DNA of 40,775 bases. Source: Actinomycetota bacterium (GTDB taxonomy: Bacteria; Actinomycetota; Thermoleophilia; Gaiellales; Gaiellaceae). Position numbers and translations under genes: made by a program. Positions 33,481-40,775 of the stretch are shown piece by piece. The stretch spans positions 1 to 40,775 of the forward strand of contig VAWW01000063.1 in NCBI GenBank assembly GCA_005884575.1. The letters are read 5' to 3'. How positions within the stretch are numbered: position 1 is the stretch's first letter; each line of letters opens with the position of its first letter. Below the pieces are notes generated by a model. That model did no database searches. It was not told the DNA's origin and saw only the letters and a program-made list of their open reading frames with translations.

Positions 33481-34269
33481 TTAGGTCTCGAGGGCGCTGC
33501 GGGCCGGCGAGCCCGACAGGCGCGACTTCAACCGCAGGATCGCCTTCGTGTGCAGCTGCGAGACCCGCGACTCGGTCACGCCGAGCACCTCTCCGATCTC
33601 CCGCAACGTCAGCTCCTCGTAGTAGTAGAGCGTCACGACGAGCTTCTCGCGTTCCGGCAGGCGCGCGATCGCCTCGCCGATCGCCTCGCGCATCTCGGTG
33701 GCCGACAGGGAGCTCTGCGGATCGGGCGCCTCGGTGTCCTCGATCGTGTCGATGAGCGCGATCTGGTCGCCCCCGGAGGAGGAAACCGTCCAGAGCTCGT
33801 CCAGCGCCGCGATCGACGAGCGCGAGATCTCGGTCAGGCTCTCCTCGAGCTCCGCTTCGGTGATCCCCACCTTCTTCGCGATCTCCTCGTCCGTCGGCGC
33901 GCGGTGCAGCTTCCGCTCGAGCTCGCCGATCGCCCGCTCGATCTCGCGCGCGCGCGACCGTACGGACCGCGGTACCCAGTCCATGGCGCGCAGCTCGTCG
34001 ATGATCGCGCCCTTGATCCGCGCGATCGCATACGTCTCGAACTTCACGTCGCGGTCCGGGTCGTAGCGCTCGATCGCGCCGATCAGGCCGAGCAGCCCGT
34101 ACGACGTCAGGTCGCCCTCGTCGACGTGCGCGGGCAAGCCGCTGCCCAGCCGCCCGGCGACGTACTTCACGAGCGGCGCGTACGTGAGGATCAGCCGGTC
34201 CCGCACGGCCTTGTCGCCCGTCCGACGGAACTCGCGCCAGAGACTTTGTGTGTCCTCGGCCTTGGCCAC
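33481..34269 (-). CDS. sigma factor of the FliA/WhiG (group 3 sigma-70) type
   Basis: A 262-aa sigma factor with regions 2, 3 and 4 and no region 1: LILTYAPLVKYVAGRLGSGL, region 2 with DLTSYGLLGLIGAIERYD and FETYAIARIKGAIIDELRAMDWVPRS, region 3 with APTDEEIAKKVGI, region 4 with LPEREKLVVTLYYYEELTL and VTESRVSQLHTKA. GAIIDELR...DWVPRSVR is the FliA/WhiG hallmark. GTG 34269 is chosen because TATTCT (34281-34276) is spaced six bases upstream. No flagellar or sporulation genes are in view, so its regulon is open. Confidence 0.93.
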   Translation of the reverse strand: MAKAEDTQSLWREFRRTGDKAVRDRLILTYAPLVKYVAGRLGSGLPAHVDEGDLTSYGLLGLIGAIERYDPDRDVKFETYAIARIKGAIIDELRAMDWVPRSVRSRAREIERAIGELERKLHRAPTDEEIAKKVGITEAELEESLTEISRSSIAALDELWTVSSSGGDQIALIDTIEDTEAPDPQSSLSATEMREAIGEAIARLPEREKLVVTLYYYEELTLREIGEVLGVTESRVSQLHTKAILRLKSRLSGSPARSALET

Positions 34270-34275
34270 GGTCAG

Positions 34276-34281
34276 AGAATA
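34276..34281 (-). promoter_or_regulatory. -10 box TATTCT of the FliA/WhiG-type sigma gene
   Basis: TATTCT ends six bases before GTG 34269; no ribosome binding site is present, so a leaderless mRNA is likely. Confidence 0.55.
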
Positions 34282-34302
34282 CGGTGCGAGCGGGCGTTTT
34301 CC

Positions 34303-34485
34303 TCAGTGGCGGCGCAGGAGCGGCCACGCGAGGGTCGCAAACCAGGCTCCCAATGCCGCGGCGGCGGCCGCCACCACCCAACGGCGAAGGGAGCCGCCGG
34401 CGCCGGCGGCGGCCCAGACCGCCACCGCCGCGAACGCGACCGTGAGGACGGAGAAGAGCCCCCCGAGCGCGCGGCGCTGCGACAC
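34303..34485 (-). CDS. small two-helix membrane protein
   Basis: A 60-aa protein with two Ala-rich membrane helices (LFSVLTVAFAAVAVWAAAGA and WVVAAAAAALGAWFATLAW) joined by a short basic loop (GGSLRRW). Unknown function. GTG 34485 has TAGAGT exactly six bases upstream and no ribosome binding site. The first three bases of that -10 are also the stop codon of the acidic protein gene upstream. Confidence 0.62.
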   Translation of the reverse strand: MSQRRALGGLFSVLTVAFAAVAVWAAAGAGGSLRRWVVAAAAAALGAWFATLAWPLLRRH

Positions 34486-34491
34486 GCAGCG

Positions 34492-34497
34492 ACTCTA
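34492..34497 (-). promoter_or_regulatory. -10 box TAGAGT overlapping the upstream stop codon
   Basis: TAGAGT ends six bases before GTG 34485. Its TAG (34497-34495) doubles as the stop codon of the 46-aa gene. Confidence 0.5.
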
Positions 34498-34635
34498 GTC
34501 GTCCGGAAGCGACTCCTCCCGCTCGCCTTCGTCGTCGCCGTAGCCCTTGCCCGTCTGCTTCTCGAGCAAGTCGTCGGCGTCCGCCTCGCGCTCCTGCTGC
34601 GGGCGGTCCATGTCCTCCATCGGAGTGTCCGTCAT
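34495..34635 (-). CDS. very small acidic protein, 46 aa
   Basis: ATG 34635 opens TDTPMEDMDRPQQEREADAD, then DLLEKQTGKGYGDDEGERE and ends EESLPDD. It is strongly acidic, apparently disordered and without hydrophobic core. The codons keep the G/C third-position bias of the region, which supports coding. No ribosome binding site or well-placed -10 is seen, so expression is uncertain. It lies just upstream of the membrane protein gene and divergent from tRNA-Trp. Confidence 0.5.
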   Translation of the reverse strand: MTDTPMEDMDRPQQEREADADDLLEKQTGKGYGDDEGEREESLPDD

Positions 34636-34662
34636 GCTCGGGAGGTGCCCTGAAACGGCCGA

Positions 34663-34668
34663 TACAAT
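34663..34668 (+). promoter_or_regulatory. -10 box TACAAT of tRNA-Trp
   Basis: TACAAT lies 13 bases before the mature tRNA 5' end, so the predicted start is about seven bases upstream of it. No clear -35. Confidence 0.55.
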
Positions 34669-34681
34669 GCCTGGCCGGCAC

Positions 34682-34754
<73 letters not shown>

Positions 34755-34824
34755 CTGCTCCCGGGCCGCGGTTCGGTGTTAGGTTCCGGTCGCCGCGCCG
34801 ACGACTGCGACCTCCGGAGGAGAG

Positions 34825-36249
34825 ATGGCCGACGCCCAGCGCTTCAAGATCCCCTACGAGTCGCTCGATCCGCTGACGATCGGCGCCGCGGACGACGAGA
34901 GCAAGGTCTACCGCGAAGAGCTCGAGCTGGAGATTCCGGGCGCGAACCTGCTCGCCGCGATCTACCCGGACGAGCCCGAGCCGGTCGGCAGCGCCGACGC
35001 CGCGACGCGCGAGGCGCTTGCGCGCCCCGTCGCCGGGCCGGCGTTCGCTGAGCTGCTCGCCGGCAAGCAGAGCGTCGCGATCGTCATCGACAACCAGTTT
35101 CGCCCCACGCCCGCGTCGAAGCTTCTCCCCGCCGTCTTCGACGCGGTCGAGGAGGCCGGGATCACCGACGCCTGTGTAATCACCGGCAACGGCAAGGTCT
35201 TCTCGCTCTCCGAATCGGACATCGAGATGAAGATCGGCCGCGACAACCTCGACCGGATGGAACGGCTCGGGATCCAGCTGCACCAGAACGAGCCGCGCAA
35301 CCCGGACGTCTACACGTACCTCGGCGTCACGTCGCGCGGTACGCCCGTCTGGGTGCACAGCGAGGTCGTGAAGCGGGACGTGAAGATCGCGATCGGCCAG
35401 GCGCAGGCGAACCACTGGGGCTACGGCGGCGGCGGGAAGCTGATCATGCCGGGTGTCTGCTCGGACGAGACGATCGAGTCGAACCACTGCAACTTCGTCC
35501 CCTCGCCGCAGACGCACTACGGCGCGCTTGCCGGCCCGATGCGCTCGGACATCGACGAGATCGCGACGATGGCCGGGCTCGACTACACGCTCAACGTCCT
35601 GCTCGACACCCGTGGCCGGGTCACGGACATCGTCGGCGGCTCCCATCCGCAGGCGCACCGCGCAGCGATCGAGCGGTTCAACCAGATCTACGCGTACGAG
35701 AACCCGGTCGAGGAGAAAGGTCAGGCGGAGATCGCGGTCTGCGGCGTCTTCGCGCCGACCGACCATCTGTTCTTCCACACGGGCTGGGGCTGCATGTCGG
35801 CCGACTTCGTGGTCAAGGACGGCGGCACGATCATCTACTGCTCGCCGTCGCCGGGCGTGCACACCGAGGTCGGCGACTTCCCGGGCCTGGCGTTGATGGA
35901 TTTGATGAAGCCGTACATGCCGCCGACGCCGGAGAACTACCAGCGCGTATTGCGCGACATCCACGCGCGGACGATCCAGATGTGGGCCGGGTGCATCTGG
36001 GTGCCGATCTATGAGGTGATGACTCGCAAGCATCTGACGCTCGTCACGCTCGAGGAGAACCTCGAGATGGCTGTGGACATCGGCATCGACGCGACGACCT
36101 CGCTCGACCAGGCCTTCGCGGCCGCGCTGGCGCGGCACGGGCAGGGTGCGAAGACGATCGTCCTTCCGTACGCCCGCTACCAGCTGCCGGCGAACGTGAT
36201 CAGGCTCGACGCGGAGCCGCTTCGCTTCCCGCAGGAGGCGCACGTCTGA
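34825..36249 (+). CDS. LarA-like (DUF2088, nickel-pincer racemase/epimerase family) protein
   Basis: A 474-aa protein of the lactate racemase family, which uses a nickel-pincer nucleotide bound to a lysine to move a hydride at a 2-hydroxy acid. K205 in GGGGKLIMPG corresponds to the cofactor-bound lysine and H197 (ANHWGYG) to one catalytic His; R93 (DNQFRPTP) fits the substrate Arg. The segment where LarA has its second catalytic His (GTHRPxTxxE) reads GNGKVFSLSESD, with no His, so lactate racemisation is doubtful and another substrate likely. ATG 34825 follows GGAGGAG; TAGGTT at 34780-34785 is a plausible -10. It leads an operon with a molybdenum hydroxylase. Confidence 0.85.
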   Translation: MADAQRFKIPYESLDPLTIGAADDESKVYREELELEIPGANLLAAIYPDEPEPVGSADAATREALARPVAGPAFAELLAGKQSVAIVIDNQFRPTPASKLLPAVFDAVEEAGITDACVITGNGKVFSLSESDIEMKIGRDNLDRMERLGIQLHQNEPRNPDVYTYLGVTSRGTPVWVHSEVVKRDVKIAIGQAQANHWGYGGGGKLIMPGVCSDETIESNHCNFVPSPQTHYGALAGPMRSDIDEIATMAGLDYTLNVLLDTRGRVTDIVGGSHPQAHRAAIERFNQIYAYENPVEEKGQAEIAVCGVFAPTDHLFFHTGWGCMSADFVVKDGGTIIYCSPSPGVHTEVGDFPGLALMDLMKPYMPPTPENYQRVLRDIHARTIQMWAGCIWVPIYEVMTRKHLTLVTLEENLEMAVDIGIDATTSLDQAFAAALARHGQGAKTIVLPYARYQLPANVIRLDAEPLRFPQEAHV

Positions 36250-36253
36250 CGCG

Positions 36254-36520
36254 GTGGACACCGGGGTCATCCGCGGCTCGACGACGATCGTCGAGATCCT
36301 GAGGATGTACCCGGACGGGCGCGCCGCCCGGCTGATGGCGGAGCTGAGCTGGGCCTGCGCGCATTGCGGCGGTGCGTTCCACGAGCCGCTGACGCTCGCG
36401 GCGAAGCGGCACGGGCGCGATCCCCGGGCGGTGCTCGAGGCGTTTCGCGCACTCGCGTCCGGCGGACCGACCGAGGAGCAGGTCGAGGCCGCGCGCCGCC
36501 GCGTTAGCGTACGCGCGTGA
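36254..36520 (+). CDS. DUF1858-like small protein
   Basis: An 88-aa protein with the DUF1858 pattern: STTIVEILRMYPDGRAARLM, then LSWACAHCGGAFHEPLTLA and AAKRHGRDPRAVLEAF. The CAHCGG pair may be a redox or metal site. GTG 36254 is four bases past the LarA-like stop and the 3' end overlaps the next gene as GTGA, so it is embedded in the operon. DUF1858 proteins tend to accompany anaerobic or redox enzymes; the exact role is unknown. Confidence 0.75.
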   Translation: MDTGVIRGSTTIVEILRMYPDGRAARLMAELSWACAHCGGAFHEPLTLAAKRHGRDPRAVLEAFRALASGGPTEEQVEAARRRVSVRA

Positions 36521-38868
36521 GCGTCGGAACCGAGCGCGAGACCTGGGTCGGGCAGGCGGTTCTCCGGCTCGAAGACGAGGCGCTGCTCCGCGGCGAGGGT
36601 CGCTTCATCGACGACCTAGATCCCGTGCCGAACGCGTACCATGCGGCGATCCTGCGCTCGCCGTTCGCGCACGCACGGATCCGAAGCATCGACGCATCGG
36701 CGGCACTCGAGCTGCCCGGCGTTGTCGGCGTCCTCACGGGCGCCGAGGTCGCGGCGATGTCGCATCCGTTCCCGGTCGGCGTCGAAAACGCCCCTGCTTC
36801 GTACTGTTGTGCCAGCGAACTAACACGTTACTACGGTGAACCGGTGGCGCTGGCCGTCGCGCGAGACCGGTACGTCGCCGAGGACGCGGTCGAGCTGATC
36901 TCCGTCGACTGGGAGCCGCTCGCCGCAGTCGTCGACGCCGTTACGGCCGCGGAGACCGACGCGCTCGTCTCGGACCGGTCGTTCTCGTACGGCGACGTGG
37001 ACACTGCATTCGCCAGCGCGGACGTCGTCGTCGCGGATCGCTTCCGCTTTCCGCGCTGGAGCTGCAACCCGCTCGAGTGCTACGGCGTCGTCGCGGACTG
37101 GACGGGCGACTCGCTGACCGCGTGGGCGAACTTCCAGGGGCCGTTCACGCTTCACTCGGTGGCCGCGGCTGCGCTCGGCCTCCCCGGCTCGAAACTGCGG
37201 CTGATCACGCCGCCGGACTCGGGCGGCAGCTTCGGGACGAAGGCGGCCGTGTACACCTACGTCGTCCTCATGGCTCTTGCGTCGAAGAAGCTCGGCGTGC
37301 CGGTGCGCTGGACCGAGGACCGGCTCGAGCACCTCGCGGCTGCCGGCTCGGCGACCGCCCGCGTCACCGACCTCGCGGCCGCCTTCGCGGCCGACGGCGA
37401 GCTGCTCGCCCTCCGCTACGACGTGATCGAGGACGTCGGCGCGTACGTCCGCGCACCGGAGCCCGCCACGCTCTACCGGATGCACGGCTCGCTCTCCGGC
37501 GCCTACCGCGTCAGGAACGTGGCCGTCCGCAACCGCGTCGTCGTCACGAACCGCCCGCCGACGAGCCTGAACCGCGGTTTCGGCGGCCCGCAGATGTACT
37601 TCGCGCTCGAACGGACGATGGAGATCGCCGCCGGACGGCTCGGGATCGATCCGGCGGAGCTGCGGCGACGGAACCTCGTCCGCGACTTCCCGCACCGGAC
37701 GCCGTCCGGCGGCCTCTACGACTCCGGCGACTACGAGGCGTGCCTCGACGACGCGCTCGAGCTCGCGCGCTACGAGGAGCGGCGCGCCGAGCAGGCCGCG
37801 GCGCGCGAGGAGGGCCGGCTCGTCGGAATCGGCGTGGCGTGCGTCGTCGAGCCGTCGATCTCGAACATGGGCTACATCACGCTCGCGCAGACGTCCGACG
37901 AGCGGACCGCGCAGCTGCCGAAGTCCGGCAACGCCGAGGGCGCGACGATCGCCATCAACCCGATCGGCGGCGTCACGGTCCGGATCTCGACGACGCCGCA
38001 AGGTCAGGGCCATCGCACGGCGGCGGCACAGGTCGCGGCGGACGCGCTGGGCGTGGCGCCGGAGCAGATCGACGTGCTGACGGACGTCGATACATCCACG
38101 AGCGCGTGGACGGTCGCGTCCGGCAACTATTCGTCGCGCTTCTCCGGTGTCGGCGCGGGCGCCGTCCACAAGGCCGCGACGAAGCTCGCCACGAAGCTGC
38201 GAGCGATCGCGGCGCCGCAGCTCGGCGCAGAGCCGGACGAGGTGGAGCTGCGCGACGGGAAAGCCTGGGCGAACGACGAGTCCGTGTCGCTGCGACGCCT
38301 CGCGGGCGCAGCGCACTGGAATCCCGACTCGCTGCCGCGCGGGGTCGAGCCCGGGCTGCACGAGACGGCGTTCGATGCGGCGCCGAACCTCGAGCCGCCG
38401 GACGCCGACGACCGCGTCGCGTCCTCCGCCGCGCACGGCTTCCTCGCGGACGTGGCGGTCGTCGAGGTCGAGCGCGACACCGGCGCCGTGCGCGTCCTCG
38501 AGTACGTGACCGTGCACGACGCGGGCCGCCTGCTCAACCCGCTGCTCGTCGAGGGACAGGTTCGCGGCGGCTTCGCGCACGGCGCCGGCGTCGCGCTCTT
38601 CGAGCGGATCGTCCACGACGACGAGGGCAACCTCCTCACCGGCACGTTCATGGACTACCTCTGCCCCACCGCGCCCGACCTGCCGCCCCTGACGATGGGC
38701 CACCGCGAGACGCCGTCGCCGTTCACGACGCTCGGCTCGAAGGGGCTCGGCGAGGGGACGACGATGAGCGCACCGGTCGCGATCGCGAACGCCGTCGCCG
38801 ACGCGCTCGGCGTCCAGGCGCTCGAGGTGCCGCTGACGCCCGGCCGGGTCTGGGAGCTGCTGCGGTGA
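36517..38868 (+). CDS. xanthine dehydrogenase/aldehyde oxidase family molybdopterin-binding subunit
   Basis: A 783-aa large subunit of a three-subunit molybdenum hydroxylase. It starts with the family opening VGQAVLRLEDEALLRGEGRF, contains the GSFGTK and NRGFGGPQ loops near the Mo site, and ends with the catalytic Glu E746 in GSKGLGEGTT. The active-site loop is not AYRCSFR, so it is not a form I CO dehydrogenase. The substrate is unknown: a purine, N-heterocycle or aldehyde is typical. GTG 36517 overlaps the DUF1858-like stop (GTGA). The gene order large-FAD-FeS differs from the common FAD-FeS-large order. Confidence 0.92.
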   Translation: MSVGTERETWVGQAVLRLEDEALLRGEGRFIDDLDPVPNAYHAAILRSPFAHARIRSIDASAALELPGVVGVLTGAEVAAMSHPFPVGVENAPASYCCASELTRYYGEPVALAVARDRYVAEDAVELISVDWEPLAAVVDAVTAAETDALVSDRSFSYGDVDTAFASADVVVADRFRFPRWSCNPLECYGVVADWTGDSLTAWANFQGPFTLHSVAAAALGLPGSKLRLITPPDSGGSFGTKAAVYTYVVLMALASKKLGVPVRWTEDRLEHLAAAGSATARVTDLAAAFAADGELLALRYDVIEDVGAYVRAPEPATLYRMHGSLSGAYRVRNVAVRNRVVVTNRPPTSLNRGFGGPQMYFALERTMEIAAGRLGIDPAELRRRNLVRDFPHRTPSGGLYDSGDYEACLDDALELARYEERRAEQAAAREEGRLVGIGVACVVEPSISNMGYITLAQTSDERTAQLPKSGNAEGATIAINPIGGVTVRISTTPQGQGHRTAAAQVAADALGVAPEQIDVLTDVDTSTSAWTVASGNYSSRFSGVGAGAVHKAATKLATKLRAIAAPQLGAEPDEVELRDGKAWANDESVSLRRLAGAAHWNPDSLPRGVEPGLHETAFDAAPNLEPPDADDRVASSAAHGFLADVAVVEVERDTGAVRVLEYVTVHDAGRLLNPLLVEGQVRGGFAHGAGVALFERIVHDDEGNLLTGTFMDYLCPTAPDLPPLTMGHRETPSPFTTLGSKGLGEGTTMSAPVAIANAVADALGVQALEVPLTPGRVWELLR

Positions 38869-39635
38869 AGCCGCCGCGCTTCGAGTACGCGCGGCCGGAG
38901 TCACTCGAGGAAGCCGTCGCGCTGCTCGCCGAGGGCGAGGACGCGAAGGTGCTCGCCGGCGGCCAGAGCCTCGTGCCCGCGCTGAACATGCGGCTGCTCC
39001 GCCCGTCGCTGCTCGTCGACCTCGGCCGCGTGCGGGGGCTCGACCGGATCGAGGCGCGGAACAGCAGCGTCGCCGTCGGCGCGCGCGTGACGCAGCGCGC
39101 GTTCGCCGAGTCGCCGCTCGTGCCGCCCCTTGCCGCGGAGGCCCTGCCGCACGTCGGCCACTACGTGACGCGGAACCGCGGCACCGTCGGCGGCTCGATC
39201 GCGCATGCGGACGCCGCCGCGGAGCTGTCACTCTGTCTCGTCGTGCTCGGCGGCTCCGTCGTCACCAACCGCCGCACGATTCCGGCGGAGGAGTTCTTCG
39301 TCGGGCACTTCACGACCGCCCTGGAGCCGGGTGAGCTCGTCGTCGAGACGCTCTGGCCGCGACTGGACGGCTGGCGGTTCGCCTTCGAGGAGTTCGCGCA
39401 GCGGCGCGGCGACTACGGGCTCTCGCTCGTCGCCGTCGCGCTGCGGCTCGAGGACGGCGTCGTCGCGGAGTCGCGGCTCGGACTTGCCTCGGTCACGGAC
39501 AGGCCGACGCTGGTCGCGGACGCGGAAGCGGTCGAGTCGCTCGAGCTCTGGGGCAACCTCCACGCGTCGCCCGACTACCTGCGCAACCTGACGCGCATAC
39601 TCGTCGCGCGCGCCGTCGCGAGGGCGGCCGCGTGA
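38865..39635 (+). CDS. molybdenum hydroxylase FAD-binding subunit (CoxM-like)
   Basis: A 256-aa PCMH-type flavoprotein that carries electrons between the FeS clusters and the final acceptor. FAD motifs are AGGQSLVPALNMRL and TVGGSIAHADAAAEL. GTG 38865 overlaps the large-subunit stop as GTGA, and its stop overlaps the next start the same way. Length is slightly short of the usual 280-290 aa, mainly at the C-terminus, but all cofactor motifs are present. Confidence 0.92.
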   Translation: MKPPRFEYARPESLEEAVALLAEGEDAKVLAGGQSLVPALNMRLLRPSLLVDLGRVRGLDRIEARNSSVAVGARVTQRAFAESPLVPPLAAEALPHVGHYVTRNRGTVGGSIAHADAAAELSLCLVVLGGSVVTNRRTIPAEEFFVGHFTTALEPGELVVETLWPRLDGWRFAFEEFAQRRGDYGLSLVAVALRLEDGVVAESRLGLASVTDRPTLVADAEAVESLELWGNLHASPDYLRNLTRILVARAVARAAA

Positions 39636-40087
39636 CGCACCTCGAGCTCACCGTCAACGGCCGCCGCTACCGCGAGGAGGTCGAGCCGCGCCTGCTGCTC
39701 TCCGACTTCCTGCGCCACACTCTCGGCCTGACGGGAACGCACGTCGGCTGCGAGCACGGCGTCTGCGGTGCATGCACCGTCCACGTCGACGGACTCGCGA
39801 CGCGGTCGTGCCTGACGCTCGCGGTGCAGGTCGACGGCGCCGAGGTCGAGACCGTCGAGGGGCTGACGCGGGACGGTGCACTGACGGCCCTCCAGCAGGC
39901 GTTCCACGAGCACGGCGCGCTGCAGTGCGGGTTCTGCACCCCGGGAATGCTGATGGCCGCGGCCGACCTACTGGCGCGCGGGAGACCGACGCGCGAGGAG
40001 ATCGTCGACATGCTCTCCGGCCAGATCTGCCGCTGCACCGGGTACGAGCCGATCGTGCGCGCGATCGAGCAGGCAGCGGCGTCGTGA
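39632..40087 (+). CDS. molybdenum hydroxylase [2Fe-2S] subunit (CoxS-like)
   Basis: A 151-aa two-cluster ferredoxin subunit. The N-terminal plant-type cluster is held by C40, C45, C48 and C60 (GCEHGVCGACTVH); the C-terminal one by C99, C102, C133 and C135 (CGFC and CRC). All eight are present. GTG 39632 overlaps the FAD-subunit stop and its stop overlaps the ligase start, both as GTGA. Confidence 0.94.
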   Translation: MTHLELTVNGRRYREEVEPRLLLSDFLRHTLGLTGTHVGCEHGVCGACTVHVDGLATRSCLTLAVQVDGAEVETVEGLTRDGALTALQQAFHEHGALQCGFCTPGMLMAAADLLARGRPTREEIVDMLSGQICRCTGYEPIVRAIEQAAAS

Positions 40088-40775
40088 ACCTCGCGGCGAG
40101 CCTCGAGGGCGCGGCCGCCCGCGACCCGGGTCGCGAAGCGCTCGTCCAGGGCGACCTACGGCTGGCGTACGCGCAGCTGCGCGAGAACGCCGCACGGCTC
40201 GCGGGTGGACTCGAGCAGCTCGGCCTCCGGCGCGGCGACCGCCTCGCGGCGGTGCTGAGCAACCGCCATGAGTGCGTGCAGCTGTACTGGGCGGCACAGT
40301 GGCTCGGCGCGGTCTTCGTCCCACTCTCGTGGCGGATCTCACAGGCGGAGATCGACTACTGCGTCGGTGACTCCGACGCGAAACTCGTCGCGACCGACGA
40401 GGGCGAGGTCGTCGTCGGCGCAACCCCTTTCACGGAGCTGCTGCGCGCCGACGAGCATCCCGGCGCGCTCGACCTCGACGAGCGCGAGCCGAGCCTGATG
40501 CTCTACACGTCCGGCACGACCGGACGGCCGAAGGGCGTGCCGCGCTCCCACCGCGCCGACCGTGCTGGCGGGATCTCGCAGGCGCTGCAACACGGCCTCG
40601 GATTCGGCGACCGCACACTCGGCGTGATGCCGCTCTACCACACGATGGGCATCCATTCGCTGCTCGCGATGTCGCTGATCGGCGGCTGCTTCGTCTGCGG
40701 GCCGCGGTGGGATCCGGAGGAGGCGCTGCGGCTGATCGAGGAGGAGCGGCTGACCTCGCTCTATCTCGCGCCGAC
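40084..40775 (+). CDS. AMP-dependent acyl-CoA synthetase/ligase, N-terminal part (runs off the window)
   Basis: An ANL-superfamily adenylate-forming enzyme, 230 residues visible. The P-loop-like motif LMLYTSGTTGRPKGVPRSH and the downstream GVMPLYHTMGI block identify it; GLRRGDRLAAVLSNRHECVQ and AAQWLGAVFVPLSWR are usual N-terminal elements. GTG 40084 overlaps the FeS-subunit stop as GTGA. The position suggests that it activates the acid made by the hydroxylase operon. The C-terminal lid domain is outside the window. Confidence 0.92.
   Translation, partial: MNLAASLEGAAARDPGREALVQGDLRLAYAQLRENAARLAGGLEQLGLRRGDRLAAVLSNRHECVQLYWAAQWLGAVFVPLSWRISQAEIDYCVGDSDAKLVATDEGEVVVGATPFTELLRADEHPGALDLDEREPSLMLYTSGTTGRPKGVPRSHRADRAGGISQALQHGLGFGDRTLGVMPLYHTMGIHSLLAMSLIGGCFVCGPRWDPEEALRLIEEERLTSLYLAP

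Noticed and set aside
36820..39231. 803-residue open frame antisense to the molybdenum hydroxylase genes
   Set aside because: Low-complexity Arg/Ala/Asp translation with no motif; the plus strand carries intact cofactor motifs.

Overview
The window is GC-rich chromosomal DNA from an actinobacterium. My best guess is class Thermoleophilia (Gaiellales/Solirubrobacterales-like). This is inference from base composition, the many GTG starts, frequent leaderless starts (a TANNNT box six bases before the start codon) and gene content; no rRNA or other marker settles it. Nothing looks like a phage, plasmid or CRISPR locus.

Layout. (1) 1-13156 is a nitrogen and nucleobase catabolism region: the end of a probable ABC substrate-binding protein, dihydropyrimidinase, a frameshifted NCS1 permease, an agmatinase-type ureohydrolase and a CodA-type deaminase back to back on a 17-bp shared promoter, malonate-semialdehyde dehydrogenase (mmsA), a broken LuxR/LAL regulator and a class III aminotransferase. 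Together they fit reductive pyrimidine catabolism to beta-alanine and acetyl-CoA. (2) 13157-18890 holds a 44-nt direct repeat pair, two small genes, PBP2, and an ECF41-type sigma factor divergent from a drug-type ABC exporter with matching promoters. (3) 18868-22480 is a three-gene cobalt-type nitrile hydratase (beta subunit split in two), an XRE/MmyB regulator, and a divergent MFS exporter with a two-site operator. (4) 22477-25200 holds a broken mltG, small genes, a broken universal stress protein, a gene-poor eroded stretch and a tRNA-Gly lacking a proper 5' acceptor strand. (5) 25205-30994 holds a tightly overlapping ALDH / aldo-keto reductase / NIF3-like / RNase H operon, an HtrA protease, and a PadR regulator with a small His-rich partner. 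(6) 31249-34754 holds a disrupted EF-G paralogue, a WhiG/FliA-type sigma factor, small genes and tRNA-Trp. (7) 34825-40775 is a LarA-like protein, a DUF1858-like protein, a molybdenum hydroxylase (large, FAD and 2Fe-2S subunits) and an acyl-CoA synthetase, the last four joined by GTGA overlaps.

The most novel-looking item is a structured intergenic element, about 220-255 bp, present three times (5432-5651, 5652-5891 inverted, 30998-31251). Each copy begins with a palindrome at the 3' end of a gene and carries a conserved series of hairpins, and each lies between convergent genes; two neighbouring genes take their stop codon from it. Also notable are the exactly spaced bidirectional leaderless promoter at 4170-4186 and the paired ECF41 promoters at 17006-17071.

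Five genes are interrupted by indels or a stop (NCS1 permease, LAL regulator, mltG, usp, EF-G paralogue). That is many for 40 kb, so draft-assembly error must be considered alongside real decay.
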